DNA of 64,000 bases from Trebonia sp050013875 (GTDB lineage Bacteria; Actinomycetota; Actinomycetes; Streptosporangiales; Streptosporangiaceae), in the NCBI GenBank assembly GCA_050013875.1, contig JBEKEK010000010.1, forward strand, positions 1 through 64,000. Reading direction: 5' to 3'. The position numbers and the translations under genes were made by a program. The notes beneath the pieces were generated by a model. It did not search any database. It was given only the letters and a program-made list of their open reading frames with translations, and had not been told where the DNA came from. Of the stretch, positions 8,158 to 16,237 are shown in pieces (the first letter of the stretch is position 1; each line of letters opens with the position of its first letter).

Positions 8158-8877
8158 GTGTCCCGGGTTGCTCTGGTGACGGGAGGAACGCGGGGGATCG
8201 GCAGGGAGATCGTGCTTGCCCTGGCCGAGCGCGGACTGGGCGTCGGCTGCGGCTACCACTCGTCGCCGGAGCTGGCCGGTGATCTCGCCGCCGTGTCGCC
8301 CGCGGTGTACCCAGTGCCGTATGAGCTTGGTTCGGCCGCCTCGGCGGAGGCAGCCGTCGCCGCCACCGCCGCGCACTTTGGCCGCCTGGACTCGGTTGTG
8401 CTGAACGCTGGCATCTGGGCTGGCGGACTCCTCGAGCGGATCGATCCCGGGTCGTGGGCTGAAGTCGTGCAGCGCAACCTGGTGGGAGCGGCTCAGTTGT
8501 GCCGCGCCTGCCTTCCGTATTTGCGCAACGACGAGAACCCGTCGATCGTCTTGGTGTCATCGGTCGTGGGTGAGATCGGTTTTCCCGGTGACACCGCCTA
8601 TGCGGCTGCCAAGGCCGGGATGATCGGCCTCGCCAGGTCGCTGGCCAAGGAAGTCGCACGAGACAACATCCGTGTCAATGTTCTCGCTCCCGGGTTCGCC
8701 GAGACCGACATGACCGCGGGTGTTTCCGAGTCTGCCCGTCGGCGAATTGTGGACCGCACGCTGCTTGGCCGGTTCGGGTCGCCCGCCGAGATCGCACAGG
8801 CCGCGGTCTTCCTTTCTGAAGACGCGACCTTCTGTACCGGAACGGTCCTCAATGCAGACGGGGGCTGGTCCCTATGA
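8158..8877 (+). CDS. SDR family oxidoreductase, FabG-like
   Basis: 239 residues from a GTG start. Motifs: 'TGGTRGIGREI' (TGxxxGIG cofactor loop, residues ~8-18), 'LNAGIWAGG' (NAG), 'SSVVGEIG' (catalytic Ser) and 'YAAAKAGM' (YxxxK), with the 'NVLAPGFAETDMT' loop. The layout is a standard 3-oxoacyl-(ACP/CoA) reductase-type SDR. Followed by an acyl-CoA dehydrogenase and thiolase on the same strand, it most likely acts as a 3-hydroxyacyl-CoA dehydrogenase in beta-oxidation of the pathway acid. Substrate inferred from context only. Confidence 0.85.
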   Translation: MSRVALVTGGTRGIGREIVLALAERGLGVGCGYHSSPELAGDLAAVSPAVYPVPYELGSAASAEAAVAATAAHFGRLDSVVLNAGIWAGGLLERIDPGSWAEVVQRNLVGAAQLCRACLPYLRNDENPSIVLVSSVVGEIGFPGDTAYAAAKAGMIGLARSLAKEVARDNIRVNVLAPGFAETDMTAGVSESARRRIVDRTLLGRFGSPAEIAQAAVFLSEDATFCTGTVLNADGGWSL

Positions 8878-8907
8878 CCTTTGTCGAACACAACCTGAGA
8901 GGCGAAT

Positions 8908-10083
8908 ATGGCTCTGGCACAGTCCGACTACAGCGCGCTCCGGCAGCGCATTCAGGAAGCGATCTGGGGAGAACTTGACGCCCTGGAGGCGGATATCGAG
9001 GATTCAGAGAGCCTGCCCTACGACAAGATCTGGCCGGCTCTGCAACGCTGCCAGGCTTTCGGCCTGCTGGTACCGGCCGAGTATGGCGGTCTGGGGCTGA
9101 GCGTCGAGCAGTACCTGCCGATCCTGGCCGAGTTCGCCAAGATCCAAGGCGGAATCCGCGTGGTGGTGCACGTCCACAATTCATTCGCGCACGCCTTGTC
9201 GGAAATTGCCGGCAAGGCCCAGTGCGCGGAGGTCCTGCCGGGTGCCGCGATGGGGGAACGGTCGGTGGCCTTCGCGTTGACCGAGCCGGGGAACGGGACC
9301 GGGGCAGACCTCAGCACGCAGGCCGTCCGTGACGGGGGCGTGTACCGGATCACCGGGCGGAAGTGGCTGATCACCAACTCAGACTTCGCCAGCCACTTCA
9401 TTGTGCTGGCCAAAACGGGGCCGAAGGAGGTCTCGGCTTTCCTGGTGCCACGCGACAGCGCCGGATTCACCATCGAAGCGCTTCCCGAGACCATGGGCTG
9501 CAAGGGCGGCCAGCATGGAGAGCTGACGTTCAACGATGTGGTGGTCCCGGCCGACAGCCTGATCGGCCGGGAAGGGCAGGGCGGTGAGCATCTCGAGCGG
9601 GCGCTGGAGATCAGCCGGGTCTTCATCGCGGCCAGCTCCTGGGGGACCGCTGAGCGTGCCCTTGACCTGTCGCGGACGTACGCGGCCCAGCGCCGCACCT
9701 TCGGCAAGCCGATCGCCGACCGCCAGGCGGTGCAGCGGTACCTGGCCGAAATGGCGATCGACGTCTACGCGATGCGGACGATGCTGCTCGACGCGGCGCG
9801 CAAGTGGGACGGCGGGCAGCGGATCCCGGCCGAATCCTCGATGTGCAAGCAGTTCGGGCTCGAGGCGGTCGGCCGGGTCACCGACCGCGCGCTGCTCGTC
9901 CACGGCGGCATCGGCTACACCCGGCGCCACCCAATAGAGCGGCTTTACCGTGATGCGCGCCTGAACTGGCTGGAAGAGGGCACACCCACGATCCAGTACA
10001 TGGTCATCGCGCGGGAACTCGCGGCCGGTTACGCCTTCGCCGATGACTTCACGCTTGCGGACAGTTCCAGCCACTTTTATTAG
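8908..10083 (+). CDS. Acyl-CoA dehydrogenase
   Basis: 391 residues; ATG preceded by GAGAGG. It has the complete three-domain acyl-CoA dehydrogenase layout: 'ALTEPGNGTGADLSTQAV' (FAD/substrate loop), 'KWLITNSDFASHFIVLAKTG', 'RTFGKPIADRQAVQ', and the C-terminal 'LVHGGIGYTRRHPIERLYRDARL'. Ending 'WLEEGTPTIQ', it retains the EGT glutamate that acts as catalytic base in many family members. It introduces the alpha,beta double bond into an acyl-CoA and passes electrons to ETF. It lies between the SDR and the thiolase (9-bp gap to the latter), making a beta-oxidation cassette. Confidence 0.88.
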   Translation: MALAQSDYSALRQRIQEAIWGELDALEADIEDSESLPYDKIWPALQRCQAFGLLVPAEYGGLGLSVEQYLPILAEFAKIQGGIRVVVHVHNSFAHALSEIAGKAQCAEVLPGAAMGERSVAFALTEPGNGTGADLSTQAVRDGGVYRITGRKWLITNSDFASHFIVLAKTGPKEVSAFLVPRDSAGFTIEALPETMGCKGGQHGELTFNDVVVPADSLIGREGQGGEHLERALEISRVFIAASSWGTAERALDLSRTYAAQRRTFGKPIADRQAVQRYLAEMAIDVYAMRTMLLDAARKWDGGQRIPAESSMCKQFGLEAVGRVTDRALLVHGGIGYTRRHPIERLYRDARLNWLEEGTPTIQYMVIARELAAGYAFADDFTLADSSSHFY

Positions 10084-10092
10084 GAGCAGTAC

Positions 10093-11238
10093 ATGCGGGA
10101 CGCGGTGATCGTTGAGGCTGTGCGCACCCCGATCGGCAAGCGCAAGGGGCAGCTGTCGGCCATTCACCCGGCCGACCTCTCCGCGCACGTGCTCAATGCG
10201 CTGACGGAGCGGGCGGGCGTTGACCCCGTGCTCGTCGACGACGTCGTCTGGGGCTGCGTGTCCCAGGTTGCCGAGCAGACCAATGACATCGCCCGCACCG
10301 CGGTGCTCGCCGCGGGCTGGCCGGAGTCGGTGACCGGTGTGACCGTCGACCGCCAGTGCGGCTCTTCCCAGCAAGCGGTGCACTTCGCGGCGGCTGGCCT
10401 GATCGCCGGGCAGTACGACGTCGTCGTGGCGGGCGGGGTGGAGTCGATGAGCCGGGTACCGATGTTCTCGGCCGTCGGCGACGCCGACCCGCTGGGGGCC
10501 GGGTTCGCCGCCCGGTACGACGGCGCCGCACCCAACCAGGGCATTGGCGCGGAGATGGTCGCGCAGCGATGGGCGCTGTCGCGGGCACAGCTTGATGAGT
10601 TCTCTCTCGGCTCGCATGCGAAGGCGGCCGCCGCCCGCGACGAGGGACGGTTCGACACCCAGATCGCGCCGCTTGGCGATGCCGGCGACGGGCAGGTTGC
10701 CGACCAGGACCAGGGGATTCGCGAGAGCTCGATGGAGGCCCTTGGTGCCTTGAAGCCCGCGTTCAAACCGGGCGGCGTGATCACCGCCGGGAACTCATCG
10801 CAGATCTCCGACGGCTGCGCCGCCCTGCTGATGACGACCAGCGAGAAGGCGGCCGGGCTTGGCCTTACGCCGATCGCCCGGGTGCACACCGCGGTACTGG
10901 CGGGCTCGGATCCGGTGATCATGCTTACCGCCCCCATCGTCGCCACCGGGAAGGCGCTCGCCCGGTCCGGCCTGTCGCTCGACGATATCGGGGTGTTCGA
11001 GGTCAACGAGGCGTTCGCGCCGGTGCCGTTGGCTTGGCTGGCCGACACCGGCGCCGATCCCGGGCGGCTGAACCCGAACGGCGGCGCGATCGCGCTTGGC
11101 CATCCGCTCGGCGCTTCCGGTGCGCGCCTGATGACGACGCTCGTGCACCACCTGCGCGACCACGGGATCCGGTACGGACTGCAGACCATGTGCGAAGCCG
11201 GCGGCCAGGCCAACGCCACCATTTTGGAGCTCATCTAG
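10093..11238 (+). CDS. Thiolase family protein (acetyl-CoA acyltransferase)
   Basis: 381 residues, ATG after AGGAGC. The complete thiolase signature is present: nucleophile Cys in 'VDRQCGSSQQAVHFAAAGL' (residue ~90), 'NEAFAPVPLAW', catalytic His in 'LGHPLGASGARL', and the second Cys in 'MCEAGGQANATILE' near the C-terminus. It cleaves 3-oxoacyl-CoA with CoA to acetyl- or propionyl-CoA plus a shortened acyl-CoA. It closes the SDR-dehydrogenase-thiolase cassette; an AT-rich GGAT box immediately follows, marking the next promoter. Confidence 0.9.
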   Translation: MRDAVIVEAVRTPIGKRKGQLSAIHPADLSAHVLNALTERAGVDPVLVDDVVWGCVSQVAEQTNDIARTAVLAAGWPESVTGVTVDRQCGSSQQAVHFAAAGLIAGQYDVVVAGGVESMSRVPMFSAVGDADPLGAGFAARYDGAAPNQGIGAEMVAQRWALSRAQLDEFSLGSHAKAAAARDEGRFDTQIAPLGDAGDGQVADQDQGIRESSMEALGALKPAFKPGGVITAGNSSQISDGCAALLMTTSEKAAGLGLTPIARVHTAVLAGSDPVIMLTAPIVATGKALARSGLSLDDIGVFEVNEAFAPVPLAWLADTGADPGRLNPNGGAIALGHPLGASGARLMTTLVHHLRDHGIRYGLQTMCEAGGQANATILELI

Positions 11239-11244
11239 AAGTTT

Positions 11245-11257
11245 GGATTTTACATTT
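11245..11257. promoter_or_regulatory. GGAT-box operator candidate
   Basis: GGAT TTTAC ATTT seven bases after the thiolase stop and 51 bp before the next start. The left half and TTTAC centre match the consensus (reverse complement GTAAA); the right half is degenerate (ATTT). Confidence 0.45.
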
Positions 11258-11307
11258 TTTGTGCTGAGCGATACGCTGAGCCCGTTGGGCATCGAGAGGG
11301 GCGAGGG

Positions 11308-12441
11308 GTGTCAGAGCAGGCCACCGTGACTGTCGGGTTCAGTGATGAACAAGAGGAACTCCGCAAGATCGTTCGGCGCTTCCTGGAAGAGCGGTCGCCG
11401 GAATCGGAGGTGCGGCGGCTCATGGAGACGGGGGCCGGCTATGACCCCGATGTGTGGCGGCAGATGGCCGGGCAACTCGGCCTGCACGGCCTGGCCATCC
11501 CTGAGCAGTACGGGGGTTCGGGTTACACGTTCGCGGAGGTGTTCGTCGTGCTCGAGGAAATGGGACGGGCCCTGCTCTGCGCCCCCTTCCTTTCCAGCGT
11601 CGTCATGGCGGCCGGCCTGCTGCTGAGCTCCGATGACGAAACGGCGAAGCGGGACTATCTGCCCGGTATCGCCGACGGGTCGACGCTGGCGACGGTGGCC
11701 CTCGCCGAGGTCTCGGGCCGGTGGGATGAGCAGAGCATCACCCTTGCCGCCAGTGCGGCGGGAGGAGGGTGGACGCTCTCGGGTGAGAAGTGCTTCGTTC
11801 TCGACGGGCAGACCGCTGATGTGGTCTTCGTTGCCGCGCGCACCGGGGCGGGCGTCTCGGTCTTCGCGGTTGACCGCGGGGCGCAGGGCCTCACCACGAC
11901 CGCGCTGTCGACGATGGACCAGACCAGGAAGCAGGCGAAACTTGGGTTCGCCGCCGTCCAAGCCCGCCTGATCGGCACCGACGGCCAAGGCTGGGCGGCG
12001 CTGTCGCGGATGCTCAACCTAGCCGTTGTCGGCCTCGCCGCCGAGCAGGTGGGCGGCGCCCAGCGGGTACTGGACATGGCGGTTGACTACGCCGGGCTGC
12101 GCGTGCAGTTCGGCCGGCCGATCGGGAGCTTCCAGGCGATCAAGCACAAATGCGCCGACATGTTGCTGAGGGTGGAGTCGGCTAAGTCGGCCGCGTACTA
12201 CGCCGGCTCGGCCGCGGCGGCAGGCGGCGCTGAGCTCCCGGTCGCGGCGTCGCTGGCGAAGTCGTACTGCTCGGAGGCCTACTTCTACGCGGCCGCGGAG
12301 AACATCCAGATTCATGGCGGTATCGGGTTCACCTGGGAGCACCCGGCGCACCTGTACTTCAAGCGCGCGAAGACATCCCAGCATCTGTTCGGCGATCCCG
12401 CGTACCACCGTCGGCTGATCGCCGGCCAACTCGGGCTGTGA
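11308..12441 (+). CDS. Acyl-CoA dehydrogenase family protein, likely heteromeric subunit
   Basis: 377 residues from GTG with GAGGGG upstream. It has the acyl-CoA dehydrogenase fold ('LGLHGLAIPEQYGGSGYTFAE', 'VQFGRPIGSFQAIKHKCADM', 'IQIHGGIGFTWEHPAHLYFKRA'). Its C-terminus ends '...HLFGDPAYHRR', without the EGT glutamate found in 8908-10083. This C-terminal form is typical of one subunit of the alpha2beta2 dehydrogenases known from actinobacterial sterol side-chain oxidation. The next gene encodes another dehydrogenase with a complementary C-terminus, so the two probably form one heterotetramer. Partnering is inference. Confidence 0.82.
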   Translation: MSEQATVTVGFSDEQEELRKIVRRFLEERSPESEVRRLMETGAGYDPDVWRQMAGQLGLHGLAIPEQYGGSGYTFAEVFVVLEEMGRALLCAPFLSSVVMAAGLLLSSDDETAKRDYLPGIADGSTLATVALAEVSGRWDEQSITLAASAAGGGWTLSGEKCFVLDGQTADVVFVAARTGAGVSVFAVDRGAQGLTTTALSTMDQTRKQAKLGFAAVQARLIGTDGQGWAALSRMLNLAVVGLAAEQVGGAQRVLDMAVDYAGLRVQFGRPIGSFQAIKHKCADMLLRVESAKSAAYYAGSAAAAGGAELPVAASLAKSYCSEAYFYAAAENIQIHGGIGFTWEHPAHLYFKRAKTSQHLFGDPAYHRRLIAGQLGL

Positions 12442-12515
12442 CTGCGCAGGTAGGCCCGGTGCCTGGGTCATGTTTTTGCTTGACAAGCGAATCGATGAGC
12501 GACAAAGTGGCTATG

Positions 12516-12528
12516 TCATCCAAAATCC
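12516..12528. promoter_or_regulatory. GGAT-box operator candidate (degenerate)
   Basis: TCAT CCAAA ATCC inside an AT-rich stretch 92 bp before the next dehydrogenase start. The ATCC half and AAA centre match, the GGAT half is weak. Confidence 0.35.
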
Positions 12529-12619
12529 AAAAGCCAGATTTGTCGGTTGTCCGCTTTTGCGGCCGATGGCCTGTTTCGCTGAACGGAACGCAACGACGCA
12601 ACACGAGAGGGGCGAGGCG

Positions 12620-13828
12620 TTGAGCCGCGGCGGAGATCTTGGTGCCGAAGTAGAGGCGTGGCTGCGCGCCGAGCTGCCGGCCGCATGGGTACGGGCGATC
12701 GACCGTGATGACGCACGAGCCCTCGCGCAGGCGCGCGATAGCGTCGATGTCGAGGACTGGTGGCGGCGGCTGGGCAAGACCGGCTACTTCGTGCCGACCT
12801 GGCCGAAGGAGTACGGCGGGCATGACGCCGACGTAGCCCAGGCGCGCGGAGTCCGCGCGGTCCTCGCCAAGTACAAGGTGCCACGGCCGCTCAGCCACGC
12901 GTCGTTCCATGCCGCATCGGCCATCCTGAAATGGGGAACCGACGGCCAGAAGGCGCGCTTCCTCCGGCCGATCAGCGAGCAGACCGAGATCTGGTGCCAG
13001 CTGCTCAGCGAGCCAGGGGCCGGATCGGATCTCGCCAGTCTGGCGACCCGGGCGGTACCCGCCGGTGACAACTGGACGGTCACCGGGGAGAAGGTCTGGA
13101 CGAGTTTCGCCCACCTGTCGCGATGGGGCCTTGTCGCCTGCCGCACCGACCCGGACGCGACCAAGCGCGACGGCATCACGATCTTCATTCTCGACATGCA
13201 CGCCGAGCAGGTCACCGTCCGGCCACTACTGCAAATGACCGGCGACGCCGAGTTCAATCAGGTGTTCATCGACGGGGCGGTCATCCCCGATGAGCACCGC
13301 ATCGGGCCGGCCGGCGCTGGCTGGCGCGTCATCAGGGACGTGCTCGGCGGTGAGCGCGGGTCCAACTCGGGGGCTGGCACCGCCGTGCACCCCGTTGTCG
13401 TCGGCCGGTCACTGAAGTCGATCATGGCCAGGTACCCGAAGGTCGATGACCCGATTCTGCGCGACCGCCTGGTCCAGGCTTACATCGACGAGCGAGTCCT
13501 CGAGCTGACCAACCGCAGAATGGCGGAGATTCGCGGCCGCAGCCCGGAATTCGGCTCATTCGCGGCCGTCACCAAGATTTTCCGCGATGAGCACACCAAG
13601 CGGCTGCATGACCTTGCCATCGATCTGGCCGGCTGCGCGGGAGTCGCCTGGTCACCCGAGGACGACTGGGATGACAAGACATCGTGGGCGTTCCTGCGCA
13701 GCCGCGCCGCGAGCATCGGCGGCGGCACGGTGGAGATGATGCGCAACATCGTCGGCGAGCGGGTTCTCGGGCTGCCGAAGGAGCCCGACCTGTACGCGGG
13801 GCGCAGCTGGGCGGAAACGCCGCGATGA
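12620..13828 (+). CDS. Acyl-CoA dehydrogenase family protein, likely partner subunit
   Basis: 402 residues from the TTG at 12620, chosen because GAGAGGGGCGAG precedes it; the frame is open further upstream without a binding site. Motifs: 'QLLSEPGAGSDLASLATRAV', 'VWTSFAHLSRWGLVACRTDP', and the C-terminal 'GGGTVEMMRNIVGERVLGLPKEP', the ending typical of large FadE-type subunits. It opens a rightward block of 16 genes that are nearly all overlapping or within 75 bp of each other, up to 31364. Probably pairs with the product of 11308-12441. Confidence 0.85.
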   Translation: MSRGGDLGAEVEAWLRAELPAAWVRAIDRDDARALAQARDSVDVEDWWRRLGKTGYFVPTWPKEYGGHDADVAQARGVRAVLAKYKVPRPLSHASFHAASAILKWGTDGQKARFLRPISEQTEIWCQLLSEPGAGSDLASLATRAVPAGDNWTVTGEKVWTSFAHLSRWGLVACRTDPDATKRDGITIFILDMHAEQVTVRPLLQMTGDAEFNQVFIDGAVIPDEHRIGPAGAGWRVIRDVLGGERGSNSGAGTAVHPVVVGRSLKSIMARYPKVDDPILRDRLVQAYIDERVLELTNRRMAEIRGRSPEFGSFAAVTKIFRDEHTKRLHDLAIDLAGCAGVAWSPEDDWDDKTSWAFLRSRAASIGGGTVEMMRNIVGERVLGLPKEPDLYAGRSWAETPR

Positions 13829-15375
13829 CCGGAGCGTCCGAACGGGCAGCGTCGCCCGGGCAGCCAGCGTCGCTGCTCGCCGCCTTCCGCGAGCGGGCGG
13901 AATCCGATTCCGAGGCGACCTTCGTGTCCGCCCTCGACGGCGGCCAGTGGTCCTACGGGCAGATCGCCGGCCATGTGGACCTGCTCGCCGAGGCGATTGG
14001 CATTGCCCCGTTCTCACCGGTGATCGGCGCGTACGGCGGCAACAACGCGATGAGTGTGATCGCGCTCCTCGCCGCCTGGCAGGCCGGCCGGTGCCTGGCC
14101 TGCTGCGGGCGGCAGGTCCCGGCCGATGCCGCCCGTCCGCTGTTCGAGCTGGCAGGCTGCGCGACCGTGCTGGCCGAGGATGTCGCTCCCTTTGCCGGGG
14201 GCCCCTGGCAGGCGCTTCCCACCGGCTCGACGGCGCCGTCCGGCGAAACGGCCCACGCGGCCGGCTCGGCCGGTCCCGTGGGCAGCGGAGAATTCGCCTG
14301 CATCTGCTTCACCTCCGGGACGACGGGGAAGCCGAAGGCGGTCACGATGACGCACCGCCATCTCGTCGAGCAGGCGGTACGCCTGACGGCGGCGCCGGGA
14401 AAGCCGGGCGGCTGGCGCCCCCGGGTGGGCGTCGGACGGCCGGTGGTCAGCTTCAGCCCGTTCGGGCACAACGGCTTCCAGAGCTGGCTCGGCATGGCGC
14501 TCTGGCTTGGCCGCGGGCTGGTCCTGATCGACAAGTTCTCGGTCGACGCGGCGGTCGCCGCGGTCGCCCGGTTCGCGCCCCCGACGCTCACCCTGACCCC
14601 CACCATGATCCAGATGCTGGCGACCGCGCCGGGCCAGGTGGAGCTGCCCGGGGTGAAGTCGGTGACCTCGAGCACGGCGCCGCTCGCGCCCGACATCAAG
14701 GAGTTGTTCAGCGCCCGGTTCGGCATTCCGATCCTGCAGGCGTACGGCATGACGGAGTTCGGCAACGTCGCGAAGGAGCACCTGGCGGACGTGCTGGCCG
14801 GCCGTCAGCCGCGTGGCTCGGTCGGGCGGGTGTCGCCCGGCCGTGAGGTACGCATCGTCGGCGATGACGGCGCGCCGCTCGGCCCGGGCGAAGAGGGCAA
14901 GCTGCTGGTCCGGGCGACCGGCCGGGCCGCGCCCCCGGGCGACGTCGCGGTCGGGCCCGACGGCTGGTTCGACACCGGGGACCGGGGCGCGCTGACCAGC
15001 GACGGAATCCTGATCGTGAGCGGACGGACCTCGGACCGCATCATCGTCGGCGGCTTCAACGTGGTCCCGGCCGAGGTCGAGCTGGAGATCCGCGGCTCCG
15101 GCCTGGTGATCGACGCGGTGGTGGTCGGCCTGCCGGACGACCGGCTTGGCGAGGTACCGGTGGCCGGCGTGGTGTGGAAGGGCGACGACCGCCAGGCCGA
15201 CCTGCTGGCCGGACTGCGGCACACCGTGGCTCACTACAAGCTGCCGCGGCGGTTCTTCAGCCTGACCGAGATCCCGCGGACGCCCTACGGGAAGGTCGAC
15301 CGGAAGAAGGCGGCCGAGCTGGCCCGTACCCTGCTTGGCGCAGAGACGATCAGGTCCTCCGATGCCCGGCGCTAG
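13825..15375 (+). CDS. Class I adenylate-forming acyl-CoA ligase
   Basis: 516 residues; ATG overlaps the previous stop by four bases (ATGA). AMP-binding motif 'CFTSGTTGKPKAVTMTH' (P-loop, residues ~163-180), 'YGMTEFGNVAKE' (A5-type aromatic/TE motif), 'WFDTGDRGALTSDGILIVSGR' (hinge Asp and Arg) and 'TPYGKVDRKKAAEL' with the C-terminal catalytic Lys are all present. It activates a carboxylic acid to acyl-AMP, then acyl-CoA. It is likely the entry ligase for the acid released by oxygenation and hydrolysis. One of two ligases in this operon. Confidence 0.88.
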   Translation: MTGASERAASPGQPASLLAAFRERAESDSEATFVSALDGGQWSYGQIAGHVDLLAEAIGIAPFSPVIGAYGGNNAMSVIALLAAWQAGRCLACCGRQVPADAARPLFELAGCATVLAEDVAPFAGGPWQALPTGSTAPSGETAHAAGSAGPVGSGEFACICFTSGTTGKPKAVTMTHRHLVEQAVRLTAAPGKPGGWRPRVGVGRPVVSFSPFGHNGFQSWLGMALWLGRGLVLIDKFSVDAAVAAVARFAPPTLTLTPTMIQMLATAPGQVELPGVKSVTSSTAPLAPDIKELFSARFGIPILQAYGMTEFGNVAKEHLADVLAGRQPRGSVGRVSPGREVRIVGDDGAPLGPGEEGKLLVRATGRAAPPGDVAVGPDGWFDTGDRGALTSDGILIVSGRTSDRIIVGGFNVVPAEVELEIRGSGLVIDAVVVGLPDDRLGEVPVAGVVWKGDDRQADLLAGLRHTVAHYKLPRRFFSLTEIPRTPYGKVDRKKAAELARTLLGAETIRSSDARR

Positions 15376-16237
15376 CGGCGAGACCCGCGATGCGGCCGCA
15401 GAAGGCCAGCAGTCGCTGCTGGTGGAGAAGTTCGGCGACCACGTTCTGCACGTCACCCTCAACCGCCCAGACCGCCTGAACGCCGTCGACCGCCCGATGC
15501 GAGCCGAACTCGTCACCCTCTGGCAGCGCGTCAAGCAGCGCACCGACATCCGCGCCATCGTCGTGACCGGCGCCGGATCGCGTGCTTTCTGTGTCGGGAT
15601 GGATCTCAAGAGCCTGGTCGCTGACGGGGGATTCCCCGAGGTTCCGGAGCGGCTGGCCGATCACGTGGGCATCAACCCGCTGCGGCATCAGCTGTGGACC
15701 CCGTTCGTCGTCGCGGTCAACGGCGTGTGCACCGGCGCCGGGCTGCAGCTGGTGGCGGACGCGGATGTCGTGGTGGCCTCCACCAACGCGTCGTTCCTCG
15801 ACACCCACGTCAGCGTCGGCCAGGTGTCGGCCCTGGAACCGATCGCGCTGGTGCCGCGGATCGGCCTGGGCCGGACCCTGAAGATGTGCCTGCTGGGCAA
15901 GGAGGGCCGGATCGACGCCGAAGAGGCGCTGCGGATCGGTCTGGTCGACGAGCTGGTCGCGCCCGAGGAACTCCATGAACGCTCCCTCGCGGTGGCCAGG
16001 CAGATCAGCGCGGCCTCCCCCAACGCGGTGCGGCTGACCAAACAGGCGATCCGGCAGTCGGCGCAGCGCCCCCAGGCCGAGGCCGAGCAGTACGGATGGG
16101 ATCTGCTGCGGCGTCACCGCGGCCATCCCGACGCGATGGAAGGCCCCCGTGCCTTCGTCGAGGGGAGGCCGCCCTCATGGTCGGACGCCTGGCTCGAAAC
16201 GGAACGGAACGGAGAGAACGGTGACCACGGTGACTAA
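15362..16237 (+). CDS. Enoyl-CoA hydratase/isomerase-like (crotonase) protein
   Basis: 291 residues; ATG overlaps the ligase gene by 14 bases. Crotonase fold: 'LNRPDRLNAVD', oxyanion-hole 'AFCVGMDLKSL' and 'NGVCTGAGLQLVADADVVV'. The first general acid/base Glu of crotonase (GGGxEL) is Gln here (GAGLQL), and the second (QPE) is replaced in 'FLDTHVSVGQV' by a Thr-His pair. The hydratase mechanism is therefore not supported, and another CoA-ester reaction (isomerisation, C-C cleavage) is likely. Position inside the beta-oxidation block is clear. Confidence 0.83.
   Translation: MPGASGETRDAAAEGQQSLLVEKFGDHVLHVTLNRPDRLNAVDRPMRAELVTLWQRVKQRTDIRAIVVTGAGSRAFCVGMDLKSLVADGGFPEVPERLADHVGINPLRHQLWTPFVVAVNGVCTGAGLQLVADADVVVASTNASFLDTHVSVGQVSALEPIALVPRIGLGRTLKMCLLGKEGRIDAEEALRIGLVDELVAPEELHERSLAVARQISAASPNAVRLTKQAIRQSAQRPQAEAEQYGWDLLRRHRGHPDAMEGPRAFVEGRPPSWSDAWLETERNGENGDHGD

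Noticed and set aside
12470..12619. N-terminal extension of the acyl-CoA dehydrogenase at 12620
   Set aside because: It spans the GGAT-like promoter element and lacks a binding site, whereas TTG 12620 has GAGAGGGGCGAG just upstream.
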